A stretch of 64,000 nt of DNA from Neisseria zalophi (GTDB taxonomy: Bacteria > Pseudomonadota > Gammaproteobacteria > Burkholderiales > Neisseriaceae): positions 1,240,001 through 1,304,000 of the forward strand of contig NZ_CP031700.1 of NCBI RefSeq assembly GCF_008807015.1. The letters run 5' to 3'. The translations under genes and the position numbers were made by a program. Under the pieces are notes generated by a model that was given only the letters and a program-made list of their open reading frames with translations, had not been told where the DNA came from and ran no database searches. Shown in pieces: positions 54,425 to 64,000 of this stretch; within the stretch, counting starts at the first letter, position 1, and each line of letters opens with the position of its first letter.

Positions 54425-55089
54425 TCTGTTTCCTGTTGTTTCAGCAATTCGCGCAAAAGGGGCAGGGTAATGCGTTTGCCCATAGATACAGCGTAATGAT
54501 CGAGGCGGTCGAGCATTTTTATGAGGCTGTTTATATCGCGCCGCCAATGGTTGAGCAGATAGCGGAAGATTTCCGGTGTGATAACTAACTGGCGTGCGGC
54601 AGCCATGCTGACTAATGCATCTATTTTTTCTTCGTCGCTCAAAGGTTTGACATCATAAATCAGACAGTAGCCCACCCGTGTGCGTAAATCTTCCCGAATG
54701 GCAAGTTGTTGCGGCGGCACATCGGCACTCAGTAATAAAAAGCCGTGATTGCTGTTTCGGAAACGGTTGAATAAGGCGAATAAGAGGGCTTGGTCGTTAT
54801 CACTGAGTTTGTCGATTTGATCGACGGCCACATATTCGGCATCGAGAATTTGTTCGGAAAGCGGTGTTTGCGGTGCATCGATATATACGGCTTTTTTACC
54901 GGCCGCTACGGCTTGTGCCACCCATGCTTTTAATAAATGGCTTTTACCCGATCCTTCATACCCCCAAACGTAAAGAAATTGCCCGTGTTGCTGTTGCAAA
55001 ACGTGCAAAAGTTCGGCATTGGCCGTGCCTAAGAATTTATCAAACGAAGGATAATCCTGAGTGGCAAAATCAAAAATAAGCTGGTTCAC
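54421..55089 (-). CDS. hda: DnaA regulatory inactivator Hda
   Basis: Hda binds the DNA-loaded beta clamp and stimulates hydrolysis of DnaA-ATP, which prevents re-initiation. The gene starts with GTG at 55089, giving 222 residues. The N-terminal clamp-binding motif is QLIFDF (residues 3-8). The P-loop is GYEGSGKSHL, and the AAA+ core continues with EYVAVDQIDKLSDNDQALLFALFNR, close to the DnaA-like Walker B. It is the first gene of an hda-HAD-cutA unit, with a 4-base overlap into the second gene. Confidence 0.93.
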   Translation of the reverse strand: MNQLIFDFATQDYPSFDKFLGTANAELLHVLQQQHGQFLYVWGYEGSGKSHLLKAWVAQAVAAGKKAVYIDAPQTPLSEQILDAEYVAVDQIDKLSDNDQALLFALFNRFRNSNHGFLLLSADVPPQQLAIREDLRTRVGYCLIYDVKPLSDEEKIDALVSMAAARQLVITPEIFRYLLNHWRRDINSLIKMLDRLDHYAVSMGKRITLPLLRELLKQQETE

Positions 55090-55322
55090 GGAATTAGGCT
55101 GTTTTAATGTCTTTCAGACGGCACATTGTACGTTGTTTCGGCAAAGCGTATCAAGCCGCACCGCCGGCTGTTTGTTTGGTAGAATGCAGGCTTTTACTTA
55201 AAATAACGGCCTAATAAAATACAAGGGAAACCAATCGGGTCTTAAAACATTCAAACTCACGCTATCATGCCGTTTATATCTTTTCAGACGGCCTTTGCCC
55301 ACTTATACGGAAGCTTACGCTA

Positions 55323-55979
55323 ATGGAATTTTTTTCTGCCATTATTGATTTTATCTTGCATATTGATCAGCATCTTACCGAACTTTCTTCTCAATACGGT
55401 GTATGGATTTATGCTATTTTGTTTCTAATTATTTTTTGTGAAACCGGTTTGGTGGTAACGCCTTTTTTACCGGGTGATTCCTTGTTGTTTGCGTCCGGTG
55501 GTATTGCCGCTATCGGTGAAATGAATATTCATGTGATGGTTTTATTGCTGATCTTGGCTGCGGTTGTTGGTGATGCGGTTAACTTTTTAATTGGTAAATA
55601 TTTTGGTGCCAAACTTTTTGCCAATCCGGATTCTAAAATTTTTAAACGCCGCTATTTGGATAAAACCCATCAGTTTTATGAAAAATACGGTGGCAAAACC
55701 ATTATTATCGCCCGCTTTGTGCCGATTGTGCGTACGTTTGCGCCTTTTGTAGCCGGTATGGCCAATATGCACTATGGTCGGTTTATCCGCTTTAATATTA
55801 TTGGTGCGGTATTGTGGGTGGTGTTGTTTTCTTATGCCGGTTATTTTTTCGCCAATATTCCGGTGGTGAAAAATAATCTTGGTTTGGTGCTCGGTGCCAT
55901 TATTGTGATTTCGGTATTGCCCGGCGTTATTGAGGTTATCCGTGCCAAACGTGCGGGCAAGCGTGAATCGGGTAACTAA
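55323..55979 (+). CDS. DedA family inner-membrane protein
   Basis: A 218-residue membrane protein of the DedA/SNARE-associated (VTT) family, thought to flip or scramble lipids such as undecaprenyl phosphate or phosphatidylethanolamine. Seen are [26 protein letters not shown] with the conserved E and [20 protein letters not shown], the arginine-rich [32 protein letters not shown], and [24 protein letters not shown]. Which lipid it handles is not determined. Confidence 0.92.
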   Translation: MEFFSAIIDFILHIDQHLTELSSQYGVWIYAILFLIIFCETGLVVTPFLPGDSLLFASGGIAAIGEMNIHVMVLLLILAAVVGDAVNFLIGKYFGAKLFANPDSKIFKRRYLDKTHQFYEKYGGKTIIIARFVPIVRTFAPFVAGMANMHYGRFIRFNIIGAVLWVVLFSYAGYFFANIPVVKNNLGLVLGAIIVISVLPGVIEVIRAKRAGKRESGN

Positions 55980-55999
55980 CTTAATTATTAAATGTGAGG

Positions 56000-56030
56000 A
56001 GGCCGTCTGAAAACTTTTCAGACGGCTTTC
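56000..56030. terminator. DUS-paired bidirectional terminator
   Basis: GCCGTCTGAAAA and its complement around a single base, between convergent DedA (+) and HDAC-like (-) genes, followed by TTTCTTTAT. Confidence 0.8.
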
Positions 56031-56048
56031 TTTATACATCAATCTTAT

Positions 56049-57098
56049 TTAATTGCTTTTAGTTGCTTGATCTTCTAAAAGCCGTTCATATTGAAGCGCA
56101 TATTCGGGTTGCCCCAATCCGGCTAAGACATGCAGATGTGCTGCTGCCGATTTGGCAAGGCTGTCTAAAGTGTAGCCGCCTTCCAAAACGGATACAATCC
56201 GACCTTTGCAACTTGATGCTGTTTGAATAATTTTATCGGTCAGCCAAGCATAATCGGCTTCGTTCAAATTCATACGGCCGGTTTCATCGTGTTCATGGCC
56301 GTCAAAACCCGCAGAAAGTAAAATCAATTCGGGTTTAAATGCTTTGAGTTTGGGCAGCCAATGCGTACGGATGGCTTCACGGAAAACGCTACTGCCGGTT
56401 TGTGACAGAAACGGAATATTGACGCAATAGGCATCATCGCCATCGCAGCATTGAGGTGGAAATGGGTATAAATCTTGCTGGTAGCAGTTTAAAAACAATA
56501 CCCGTGGGTCGTCTTTAAAAATTTCTGCCGTACCGTCGCCATAATGGACATCGAAATCAATTACGGCAACCCGTTGTAGACGAAAACGTGAAATGGCGTG
56601 CATTGCGCCTACTGCCACATTGTTCAGCAGACAAAAACCACCGGCCTTGTCGCTTTGCGCATGATGACCGGGCGGGCGGACGGCGCAAAAAGCATGAAAA
56701 GCGTCTTTTTTCATGACCATATCCACAGCCTTGACCACCGCTCCGGCGGCATAACGGGCGGAAAGTAATGATTGGTTGCCCATAACCGTATCGTCGTCTA
56801 AACGGTAGATTTTACCTTTGCGCGGTTGTACGGATTCAAGGAAATGGAGATATTTACGGGGGTGTACCAAAGCCAATCTGCTATCTTCTATTTCAGGAGC
56901 TTTAATTTTTTGCAAGGTTTTCCAGATACCTTGTTTTTTTAACTCTTTTTCAATGGCTGGAATCCGTTGCGGCGATTCGGGATGTGAAATATCTATTGAG
57001 CTTTCTGTAAAAATAGGGTGGCTTATCCAGATGGGTTTGGCCTGTTTGCCGATAAAGTGGCGTAATCTCGAACGCATATACCGTATTATTCTGTTCAT
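56049..57098 (-). CDS. Histone deacetylase-like (acetoin utilisation/acetylpolyamine) amidohydrolase
   Basis: A zinc amidohydrolase of the class II HDAC family; bacterial members deacetylate polyamines or proteins. The start chosen is ATG 57098 (349 residues) with GGAAAAA upstream; an earlier in-frame ATG is 7 codons before it. Family motifs are ISHPESPQRIPAIEKEL, HAFCAVRPPGHHAQSDKAGGFCLLNNVAVGA (active-site HH), VAVIDFDVHYGDGT (zinc-binding D-x-H), LILLSAGFDGHEHD and LEGGY with the catalytic Tyr. It stands alone, and the substrate is unknown. Confidence 0.9.
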   Translation of the reverse strand: MNRIIRYMRSRLRHFIGKQAKPIWISHPIFTESSIDISHPESPQRIPAIEKELKKQGIWKTLQKIKAPEIEDSRLALVHPRKYLHFLESVQPRKGKIYRLDDDTVMGNQSLLSARYAAGAVVKAVDMVMKKDAFHAFCAVRPPGHHAQSDKAGGFCLLNNVAVGAMHAISRFRLQRVAVIDFDVHYGDGTAEIFKDDPRVLFLNCYQQDLYPFPPQCCDGDDAYCVNIPFLSQTGSSVFREAIRTHWLPKLKAFKPELILLSAGFDGHEHDETGRMNLNEADYAWLTDKIIQTASSCKGRIVSVLEGGYTLDSLAKSAAAHLHVLAGLGQPEYALQYERLLEDQATKSN

Positions 57099-57282
57099 AA
57101 ACGTTTTTCCGCAAATCATTGTTTTACAATATATAGATAGTATTTTTCAGACGGCCTTGTTATAAATATGGCACATGGTGGGCGGAAACTGCTTGGAAAA
57201 ATCTGCACCGCCCTTTAGAATAGCTTATTTCCGACGGCAATCCAAACAGTTTGCCCCGATCATTATATAAGGAATGGACAAT

Positions 57283-57579
57283 ATGATTGATTTTGCTTAT
57301 GCCGCCGATGCCGCAGCCCAACCCAATATATTCGTAAAATTTGCCCCGTTGGTGCTGATTCTGGTGGTGTTTTATTTTTTAATTATGCGACCCCAGCAAA
57401 AAAAATTCAAAGCCCATCAAGCGATGATTGCTGAGTTGAAACGTGGCGATAAAGTGTTGTTGTCATCAGGCTTCAAAGGTACGATTAATAAAGTAGGCGA
57501 GCAGTTTTTTACTGTGGAAATCGCCCGCAATGTAGAAGTTGAAGTCGAACGCAACGCTATTGCCAGCAAAGTTGAATAA
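57283..57579 (+). CDS. yajC: Preprotein translocase subunit YajC
   Basis: YajC is a small inner-membrane partner of SecDF. The start chosen is ATG 57283, which has AAGGA at a 9-base spacing; an in-frame ATG at 57274 sits directly against that site and is unlikely. The 98-residue protein has a short periplasmic N-terminus rich in Ala, one membrane segment (PLVLILVVFYFLIMRP) and the typical QQKKFKAHQAMIAELKRGDKVLLSSGFKGTI. It heads the yajC-secD-secF operon. Confidence 0.95.
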   Translation: MIDFAYAADAAAQPNIFVKFAPLVLILVVFYFLIMRPQQKKFKAHQAMIAELKRGDKVLLSSGFKGTINKVGEQFFTVEIARNVEVEVERNAIASKVE

Positions 57580-57652
57580 TTATTTCTACCCTTAAGAGCC
57601 GCTGCATCTCTGCCGCGGCTGTTTGTCTTTATACAGTAAGTGAAGGTTTACC

Positions 57653-59503
57653 ATGAACCGCTATCCGCTTTGGAAATACCTGCTGATTGCTTTCACCATT
57701 ATTTTAGGCATTATTTATACATTGCCTAATTTATTTGGTGAAACACCTGCCGTACAGGTATCCACCAACCGACAATCCATTGTTATCAACGATCAAACCC
57801 AGGCCCGTGTGGCCGAAGCCCTTCAGACGGCTAAGATTCCGACTGACGGTATGTTTATTGTCGATAATTCTTTAAAAATCCGTTTCAAAGATACCGAAAC
57901 GCAATTAAAAGCCCGTGATGTGGTAGAAAACGCCTTAGGTGAAGGCTATATTACCGCACTTAACCTTTTGGCCGACAGTCCGACATGGATGGCTAAAATC
58001 AATGCCAATCCGATGTTTTTGGGCTTGGACTTGCGTGGCGGGGTACATTTCACCATGCAGGTGGATATGGAAGCGGCAATTCAGAAAACATTCGAGCGTT
58101 ATTCAGGCGATATCCGCCGCGAGCTACGTCGCCAGAAAATCCGTAGCGGAACTATCCGCCGTACGCAAAACAGCTTGACCGTCCCGTTCCGTGAAGCGGC
58201 AGACTTGGAAAAAGCATTACCCAAACTACGTGACTTTTTCCCCGAGGCAACGTTAACGCCGCAGGGTAATAATTTGGTGCTGACGCTTTCCCAGCAATTG
58301 CTTGACCAAGTACGCAGCGATGCATTGAAACAAAACATCACCACCTTGCATAACCGTGTCAACGAATTGGGCGTGGCCGAACCGGTTATTCAACAGTCAG
58401 GTTCCGAGCGCATTGTGGTGCAATTACCCGGTGTGCAGGATACCGCTAAGGCCAAAGACATTATCGGCCGTACTGCGACTTTGGAAGTGCGTATGGTATC
58501 CGATGATGTTTCACTGATTCAGGCGGCCTTAGTCGGTAACGTACCGGATGGTTATGACCTGCTTTATACTGCAGGTGAGATGCCGCAGCCGACTTTGGTC
58601 AACAAACAAGTCGAGCTGACAGGTGACAATATCAATGATGCCCAGCCCGGTTTTGACGAACAGGGTGCGCCCTCTGTCAATATTAATTTGGACAGTACCG
58701 GTGGTAGCATCTTTGCCGATCTGACATCGCAAAATGTCGGCAAACGTATGGCAATGGTATTAATCGACCAAGGTAAAGCGGAAGTGGTGACCGCACCGGT
58801 TATCCGTTCGGCCATTACCGGCGGTCGCGTACAGATTTCAGGCAGCATGTCGACCGCTGAAGCCAATGATACATCGTTATTATTGCGTGCCGGTTCACTG
58901 GCTGCTCCGATGGAAATTATTGAAGAACGGACTATCGGCCCGTCTTTAGGTAAAGAGAATATTGAAAAAGGCTTTAATTCCACTTTATGGGGTTTCGCTG
59001 TCGTTGCCTTGTTTATGGTGTTTTACTACCGTTTAATGGGCGTGTTCTCTACTATTGCCTTGAGTACCAATATCTTATTTTTATTGGCTATCTTATCGGC
59101 ATTGCAAGCCACGCTGACACTGCCCGGTATTGCTGCCTTAGCCTTAACACTGGGTATGGCGATTGACTCCAACGTTTTGATTAACGAGCGTATCCGCGAA
59201 GAATTGAATGATGGTATTCCACCTCAGCAGGCTATTAATATTGGTTATCAAAATGCTTGGGCGACCATTGTCGATTCAAATATTACTTCGCTGATTGCCG
59301 GTATTGCACTGCTGATTTTTGGTTCCGGCCCTGTGCGCGGTTTTGCCGTGGTGCACTGTCTCGGTATTCTGACTTCGATGTATTCATCGGTTGTGGTTTC
59401 CCGTGCGTTGGTTAATCTTTGGTACGGCCGCCGCCGCAAATTACAACAGATTTCTATTGGTACGGTTTGGAAGCCTGCCAATAAAGCAGCCGGTCAGGAG
59501 TAA
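57653..59503 (+). CDS. secD: Protein translocase subunit SecD
   Basis: SecD, with SecF, uses the proton gradient to pull exported proteins through the SecYEG channel. The 616 residues have one N-terminal helix (YLLIAFTIILGIIYTLPNLF), a large periplasmic region with the conserved FLGLDLRGGVHFTMQVD and a base subdomain, and a C-terminal group of five helices including GFAVVALFMVFYYRLMGVFSTIALSTN and LGMAIDSNVLINERIREEL. It lies 73 bases after yajC and 5 bases before secF. Confidence 0.96.
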   Translation: MNRYPLWKYLLIAFTIILGIIYTLPNLFGETPAVQVSTNRQSIVINDQTQARVAEALQTAKIPTDGMFIVDNSLKIRFKDTETQLKARDVVENALGEGYITALNLLADSPTWMAKINANPMFLGLDLRGGVHFTMQVDMEAAIQKTFERYSGDIRRELRRQKIRSGTIRRTQNSLTVPFREAADLEKALPKLRDFFPEATLTPQGNNLVLTLSQQLLDQVRSDALKQNITTLHNRVNELGVAEPVIQQSGSERIVVQLPGVQDTAKAKDIIGRTATLEVRMVSDDVSLIQAALVGNVPDGYDLLYTAGEMPQPTLVNKQVELTGDNINDAQPGFDEQGAPSVNINLDSTGGSIFADLTSQNVGKRMAMVLIDQGKAEVVTAPVIRSAITGGRVQISGSMSTAEANDTSLLLRAGSLAAPMEIIEERTIGPSLGKENIEKGFNSTLWGFAVVALFMVFYYRLMGVFSTIALSTNILFLLAILSALQATLTLPGIAALALTLGMAIDSNVLINERIREELNDGIPPQQAINIGYQNAWATIVDSNITSLIAGIALLIFGSGPVRGFAVVHCLGILTSMYSSVVVSRALVNLWYGRRRKLQQISIGTVWKPANKAAGQE

Positions 59504-59508
59504 GCAAT

Positions 59509-60444
59509 ATGGAATTATTTAAAATGAAACGTGATATTCCGTTTATGAGCTACGGAAAAATCACAACGTTTATTTCACTGGTAACGTTTATTGCCGCTGT
59601 TTTCTTCTTAGTAGCCAAAGGTCTGAATTTTTCTGTCGAATTTACCGGCGGTACGGTTATGGAAGTGCAATACGAACAAAGTGCCGACATTAATGCGATG
59701 CGGGAAAAGTTGGATACGCTTCAGTTAGGAGATGTTCAAGTACAGGCATTGGGTACTAACCGGCACATTATGATACGTTTACCAAATAAAGAAGGCGTAG
59801 CCGCATCACAATTATCTAATAGCGTCATGAACTTGCTCAGACAAGATCGTTCCGACGTTTCTTTGCGGCAAGTCGAATTTATCGGGCCGCAAGTAGGCGA
59901 TGAGCTCGTGACCGGCGGTATGTTGGCTTTAAGTATGGTGATTATCGGCATTATTATTTATTTGTCGGTTCGCTTTGAATGGCGTTTTGCTGTTTCGGCT
60001 ATTATTGCCAATATGCACGACGTGGTGATTATTCTCGGCTTTTTCGCCTTTTTCCAATGGGAATTCTCTTTAACCGTCTTGGCCGGTATTCTGGCGGTAT
60101 TGGGTTATTCGGTAAACGAATCGGTGGTGGTGTTCGACCGTATCCGTGAAAACTTCCGCAAACCGACCATGCGCAATAAAACCGTTCCGCAGATTATCGA
60201 TAATGCCATTACTTCAACCATGAGCCGTACGGTGATTACCCACGGTTCGACTGAAGCGATGGTGTTATCCATGCTGGTTTTCGGTGGTGCGGCATTGCAC
60301 GGCTTTTCGCTTGCATTAACTATCGGTATCGTATTCGGTATTTATTCTTCGGTATTGGTTGCCAGCCCGATGTTGCTGATGTTTGGTTTGAGTCGTGAAA
60401 ATCTGGCCAAGCCTCAGAAGCAAAAAGAAGAAGCGGTTGTGTAA
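59509..60444 (+). CDS. secF: Protein translocase subunit SecF
   Basis: SecF forms the proton-driven export motor with SecD. The 311-residue protein has six helices. The first periplasmic segment holds GLNFSVEFTGGTVMEVQYE, the conserved family motif. The proton-path residues lie in VLGYSVNESVVVFDRIRENFR, and TSTMSRTVITHGSTEAMVLSMLVFGGAALHGFSLALTIGI is typical of the C-terminal half. It starts 5 bases after secD and ends at a DUS hairpin. Confidence 0.96.
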   Translation: MELFKMKRDIPFMSYGKITTFISLVTFIAAVFFLVAKGLNFSVEFTGGTVMEVQYEQSADINAMREKLDTLQLGDVQVQALGTNRHIMIRLPNKEGVAASQLSNSVMNLLRQDRSDVSLRQVEFIGPQVGDELVTGGMLALSMVIIGIIIYLSVRFEWRFAVSAIIANMHDVVIILGFFAFFQWEFSLTVLAGILAVLGYSVNESVVVFDRIRENFRKPTMRNKTVPQIIDNAITSTMSRTVITHGSTEAMVLSMLVFGGAALHGFSLALTIGIVFGIYSSVLVASPMLLMFGLSRENLAKPQKQKEEAVV

Positions 60445-60473
60445 TCCGTTTCAAGGATTCAAAGTTAATTACT

Positions 60474-60510
60474 AATGAGGCCGTCTGAAATTTTTTCAGA
60501 CGGCCTCATT
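60474..60510. terminator. DUS-paired bidirectional terminator, secF / ubiB
   Basis: AATGAGGCCGTCTGAAA and its exact complement (17-bp arms) enclose a 3-base loop of T residues, between convergent secF (+) and ubiB (-). Confidence 0.85.
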
Positions 60511-60537
60511 ATTTGCATATTATCTATATCGAAATGA

Positions 60538-62049
60538 TTATTTGAATAAAACAATCAAGAGTAGCGCAATGGCAATCACGGCCAGCCACAGGCTTTGCCG
60601 CTGTTGGATTTTAACCAAATGAATATAGGCGTCACGCATTTCCTGTTGTCGGTTTTCATCCACCAGCATATTGATTTTACGGGGGAGCGCAGGCAGGATT
60701 TGCGCCCAATCGGGGGCTTCATTTTTGAGGTTGTTCCAAAAAGCTTTGGGGCCGACTTGTTCGCCCATCCATTGGGTTAAAAAAGGTTTGGCTGTTGCCC
60801 ATAAATCCAAATCGGGATCAAGCTGGCGGCCTAAGCCTTCAATATTCAATAATGTTTTTTGCAGTAAAACCAATTGGGGTTGGATTTCAACATTAAAGCG
60901 GCGGCTGGTTTCAAACAGGCGCATCAGCACCAAGCCGAATGAGATTTGCGATAAAGGTTTGTTGAAAATCGGTTCGCACACGGTTCGAACGGCAGCTTCC
61001 AATTCTTCAGCACGGGTTTCTTGCGGCACCCAGCCCGATTCGATATGGGCCATGGCAACGCGGTGGTAGTCACGGTTGAAAAAGGCCAAAAAGTTAATGG
61101 CTAAATAGCGTCGGTCATAATCGGTGAGGCTGCCGACAATACCGAAATCTAAAGCGATATAGCGGCCGTCGTCAGCTACTAAAATATTACCGGGGTGCAT
61201 ATCGGCATGAAAAAAGCCGTGTCGGAACACTTGGGTAAAAAAGATTTCCACACCGTAGCGTGCGAGTGTCGATAAGTCGATATTTTTGGCTTTTAGTGCG
61301 GCAATATCGGATACCGGCGTTCCATCCATCCACTCAATAGTCAGTACGTCGCGACTACAATAATCATAATAAACATTGGGCACAATCAGCATATCGCTGT
61401 TTTTGAAATTACGACCGAGCTGGCTGGCATTGGCGGCCTCACGCATGAGGTCTAATTCGTCGTGTAGGTATTGATTGAATTCGGCAACGACTTCACGCGG
61501 TTTGAGGCGTTTGCCGTCGGCAAACAGGCGTTCGACCCAGCCGGCGGCAAAACGCAATAAGGCCAAATCTTGTTCGATAACGGGCAATATATTGGGGCGT
61601 AAAACTTTAACGGCAACCTGTTCACCGCTATGCAGGCGCGCTTTGTGCACTTGGGCGATGGATGCGCTGGCAACCGGTTCGGCTTCGAATTCGGCATAAA
61701 GCGTTTCGATGGATTGGCCGAGGGAAGATTCAATTTGATTTCGTGCCAGTGCCGCATCAAAAGGTGGTACGCGGTCTTGCAGTTTGGCTAATTCTTTTGC
61801 GTACGGTTCGGGAATGAGGTCGGGTCGGGTGGAAAGCACTTGACCAAATTTCACAAAAATCGGCCCCAGAGATTCTAAAGCCAAGCGGAGGCGTACGGGG
61901 AGCGGGTCATTTTTGGTTTGTGATGACTGCGGTATTTTCTGTATGAGGGCTTGCAGCCATTTTTGACGGATGTGTCCGGCAAATAAATCGGTGAGTCCGT
62001 AGCGGTAAACGGTTTGGGTAATGGTGCGGGTGCGTTTAAGCCATTTCAT
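60538..62049 (-). CDS. ubiB: Ubiquinone biosynthesis regulatory kinase-like protein UbiB
   Basis: UbiB is an atypical (ABC1/ADCK) kinase-like ATPase needed for ubiquinone synthesis. The 503-residue protein contains the family's N-terminal KxGQ motif ([16 protein letters not shown]), the Ala-rich nucleotide loop [11 protein letters not shown] in place of a Gly-rich loop, [18 protein letters not shown] (catalytic loop) and ALDFGIVG (metal-binding DFG). Two C-terminal hydrophobic segments ([16 protein letters not shown] at the end) anchor it in the membrane. ubiE and ubiJ are not adjacent. The 280 bases upstream hold no gene, only variant uptake sequences. Confidence 0.94.
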   Translation of the reverse strand: MKWLKRTRTITQTVYRYGLTDLFAGHIRQKWLQALIQKIPQSSQTKNDPLPVRLRLALESLGPIFVKFGQVLSTRPDLIPEPYAKELAKLQDRVPPFDAALARNQIESSLGQSIETLYAEFEAEPVASASIAQVHKARLHSGEQVAVKVLRPNILPVIEQDLALLRFAAGWVERLFADGKRLKPREVVAEFNQYLHDELDLMREAANASQLGRNFKNSDMLIVPNVYYDYCSRDVLTIEWMDGTPVSDIAALKAKNIDLSTLARYGVEIFFTQVFRHGFFHADMHPGNILVADDGRYIALDFGIVGSLTDYDRRYLAINFLAFFNRDYHRVAMAHIESGWVPQETRAEELEAAVRTVCEPIFNKPLSQISFGLVLMRLFETSRRFNVEIQPQLVLLQKTLLNIEGLGRQLDPDLDLWATAKPFLTQWMGEQVGPKAFWNNLKNEAPDWAQILPALPRKINMLVDENRQQEMRDAYIHLVKIQQRQSLWLAVIAIALLLIVLFK

Positions 62050-62329
62050 GATGATGTCTTCAGACGGCGTATCGAAAAGGGGGATTATAAAGCATGCGGG
62101 CTTTGGGTTATAGGGTGAAATGGCCTGAAAAGATAGATTGTTTTTGTTTGGATGACATATCTTTATTTTTAGATGGCGTATTGAGGATTGCCGTAAGCTA
62201 TTTTATGAGTAGGTATGCCGTCTGTTTCGAACAAATATGTAGACTATTTGATAGCCCTAAGTTTTTGCCCGATGTTTTCAGACGGCATTTAAAGTTTATT
62301 AAAAAATTCTTTTTATTTTATTTGTTTTC

Positions 62330-62866
62330 TTATTTACAGGTATTTTTGCCACAAATAATCTGATTGATTTCACGATTGAGTTTGGCCTGATTTTGTTTGT
62401 CATATTGTTGCAGTTTCCGCTGTATAACGGCGGGAAGTGAAGACATAACAACTTCCATGTATTGCGGCATTTTTGCATTAATAGACTGACCGATGGGGGA
62501 GTCATAAAAAGCAATCATGGCATCTACTTCTTCTTGAGTATAGATTTTACGGATACCGTCAATAGTGACGCGTCGGATGTCGGCGCGGGTTTGCGTGTTG
62601 TTGATAGAAGCTACTTGATTGAGTATGTATTGATCCAGTTTGGCCTTTACTGCTGCACGTTTGTTTGCCGGTACGCTTTGAATGGCTTCTTGATAGCGAG
62701 GGTCTGCAAGAGCAGCGGTAGGTATGGTTTGAAAAGAGGCATCTATAATTTTATCAAATTGTTGCACGTTCATTAAGTGCTCCAAGGATTTGCTAGATGG
62801 CTCTGCCGCCCATACGGATGTGGTGCTTAGAAATAGAGTCGCGGCTAAGATGAGCTTATTCTTCAT
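62330..62866 (-). CDS. DUF2059 family exported protein
   Basis: A 178-residue protein with a Sec signal peptide (MKNKLILAATLFLSTTSVWA). The mature part is helical and holds the DUF2059 pattern: VTIDGIRKIYTQEEVDAMIAFYDSPIGQSINAKMPQYMEVVMSSLPAVIQRKLQQ. This family is widespread and of unknown function. Two cysteines near the C-terminus (IICGKNTCK) could form a disulfide in the periplasm. AAGGAAA lies 8 bases before the ATG. It is downstream of smc on the same strand, with a 136-base gap that shows no other feature. Confidence 0.85.
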   Translation of the reverse strand: MKNKLILAATLFLSTTSVWAAEPSSKSLEHLMNVQQFDKIIDASFQTIPTAALADPRYQEAIQSVPANKRAAVKAKLDQYILNQVASINNTQTRADIRRVTIDGIRKIYTQEEVDAMIAFYDSPIGQSINAKMPQYMEVVMSSLPAVIQRKLQQYDKQNQAKLNREINQIICGKNTCK

Positions 62867-63002
62867 AATCGTATTTCCTTTTTGTGGGTTAAGTATCGGA
62901 TTTCAATTTATTTAAATAAATTGAAATTTAATTAATCCAGTCGAGTTGAATTATTGCACAAATAGGAAAGGATTTCGAACCGGTTGGTATGGATCTTTGG
63001 TT

Positions 63003-64000
63003 TTAAGCGGGTTCGGCCATGCTTAAAGCCTGCTGGATATCAACGGCAACAATTCGGGAAACCCCTTTTTCCTGCATGGTAACGCCGATAAGCTGTTCGG
63101 CCATTTCCATAGTTAGTCGGTTATGGGAAATATAGAGGAATTGGGTTTGTGCCGACATTTCTTTCACGAGGTTGCAGAAACGGCCGGTATTGGCATCGTC
63201 CAACGGTGCATCTACTTCGTCTAAGAGGCAGAACGGGGCGGGATTGAGGCTGAATAGGGCAAAAACCAAACTCATGGCGGTTAGGGCTTTTTCACCGCCG
63301 CTTAACAGATGGATAGTGCTGTTTTTCTTGCCGGGCGGGCGCGCCATAATGGATACGCCGGCGCTGAGTAAGTCGTCGCCGATCATATGTAGTTTGGCTT
63401 CGCCGCCGCCGAACAGGGTTGGGAAAAAGGTTTGTACTTTTTCATTCACGGCATCAAACGTTTCTTTGAAACGGGCTTTGGTTTTGCTGTCGATTTGGTC
63501 GATGGCTTCTTCGAGTAGGTCGATAGCGGCTTGCACATCTTCGCTTTGGCTGCGGTAATAATCGTCGCGCTCGCGTGCTTCTTCCAATTCTTGTAAGGCG
63601 GCAAGGTTAACGGCGCCGAGGGCTTCGATTTGTTGGGCCAGGCTGCCGATATCGTTGTTGAGCGACTTTAATCCGCCCGATTCGGCGGCAAGTGTTGCCA
63701 GTGCGTCGAGATCGGCTTCGCGTTCGGTTAGGTTTTGATGAAAGCGTTTGGCGTTTAATAAGGCTTCTTGTTGTTGTAGTAGTGCGGTTTGTGTTGCAGC
63801 TTGTAATTGCGGCAGTTTGGCCGATAGGGTTTGCTGGCGGGCGTATTGCTCGCGGCCTTCTTCTTGGGTGGCCGCCAATTGCTCTTGCATGGCGGCGTAT
63901 TGTTCGTCTAGGGTGTGCACAGATTCGGTAAGGTGTTCGAGTTTGGCGTGTTGTTCGCTATTTTGTGCTTCGGTTTCATACGCAAGCGCCAGTTCGGATT
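63003..64000 (-). CDS. smc: Chromosome segregation protein SMC (partial, C-terminal part)
   Basis: The frame is open to the right edge, so only the last ~332 codons are seen. They include the end of the C-terminal coiled coil (Gln/Ala/Glu-rich, e.g. EEGREQYARQQTLSAKLPQLQAATQTALLQQQ) and the ATPase head: the coil-to-head segment FKETFDAVNEKVQTFFPTLFGGGEAKL, the ABC signature LLSGGEKALTAMSLVFALF, and Walker B CLLDEVDAPLDDANTGRF followed by FLYISHNRLTMEMAEQLIGVTMQEKGVS. The N-terminal head and hinge are outside the window. ScpB at 47195 is a partner. Confidence 0.95.
   Translation of the reverse strand, partial: SELALAYETEAQNSEQHAKLEHLTESVHTLDEQYAAMQEQLAATQEEGREQYARQQTLSAKLPQLQAATQTALLQQQEALLNAKRFHQNLTEREADLDALATLAAESGGLKSLNNDIGSLAQQIEALGAVNLAALQELEEARERDDYYRSQSEDVQAAIDLLEEAIDQIDSKTKARFKETFDAVNEKVQTFFPTLFGGGEAKLHMIGDDLLSAGVSIMARPPGKKNSTIHLLSGGEKALTAMSLVFALFSLNPAPFCLLDEVDAPLDDANTGRFCNLVKEMSAQTQFLYISHNRLTMEMAEQLIGVTMQEKGVSRIVAVDIQQALSMAEPA

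Noticed and set aside
62094-62363. 89-codon plus-strand ORF between ubiB and the DUF2059 gene
   Set aside because: It has no ribosome site and runs through an uptake sequence into the 3' end of the opposite gene.

Overview
The window is chromosomal DNA of a Neisseria species. The evidence is the very dense 12-base DNA uptake sequence AGGCCGTCTGAA (the AG-DUS dialect used by many commensal and animal Neisseria, not the ATGCCGTCTGAA of gonococci and meningococci), frequently paired as inverted repeats behind genes. Neisseria-type genes agree with this: hpuA/hpuB, hemO, Slam, the NmASBT-type bile acid transporter, and ptsN-hprK-rapZ. The species cannot be named from sequence alone. Nothing looks like a plasmid, prophage, insertion sequence or CRISPR array.

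Layout. 1-6 kb: mnmA (cut by the left edge), panD, kdsA, recB. 6-13.5 kb: a haem module with hemO, hpuB and hpuA on the minus strand, a divergent Slam translocator gene, then a DyP-type peroxidase. 13.6-20 kb: purN, a DUF3108 protein, a lipoprotein, clpX, pbpG and a nitronate monooxygenase. 20-22.8 kb: two NarK nitrate/nitrite transporters. 23.2-25 kb: an AT-rich, DUS-free AIPR-family gene inserted exactly behind uvrA, the clearest acquired gene here. 25-33 kb: uvrA, ruvB, two unknown small proteins, a bile acid:sodium symporter family protein, an LTXXQ-type periplasmic protein, rpe. 33-40 kb: glcB, dnaQ-ispD, an AAA-type ATPase with tandem operator-like dyads, tRNA-Leu, a GAF-like protein coupled to ribA. 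40-43 kb: tRNA-Val, tRNA-Asp, an orphan TbpB-like surface lipoprotein, butanediol dehydrogenase. 43.7-50.4 kb: ptsN-hprK-rapZ, ylqF, scpB, a CbiM-like permease, gloB, pssA. 50.4-64 kb: a TauE/SafE exporter, thiD, a 33-residue small protein with its own promoter and terminator, a small secreted protein, cutA, a HAD phosphatase, hda, a DedA protein, an HDAC-like deacetylase, yajC-secD-secF, ubiB, a DUF2059 protein and the 3' part of smc.

How the genes work together. HpuA (surface lipoprotein) and HpuB (TonB-dependent channel) would take haem from haemoglobin, Slam would export HpuA, and HemO would open the haem ring to release iron. The orphan TbpB-like lipoprotein at 40.6 kb is a plausible second Slam cargo. 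YajC-SecD-SecF support Sec export of the many secreted proteins here. recB, ruvB and uvrA belong to DNA repair. The two NarK proteins suggest anaerobic nitrate use, although no reductase genes are in view.

Most transcription units end in a hairpin built from two facing uptake sequences. Several of these are much longer than the uptake sequence or carry matching changes on both arms, which suggests that the hairpin itself is maintained. Starts were chosen by Shine-Dalgarno spacing and remembered family alignments. No database search was possible.
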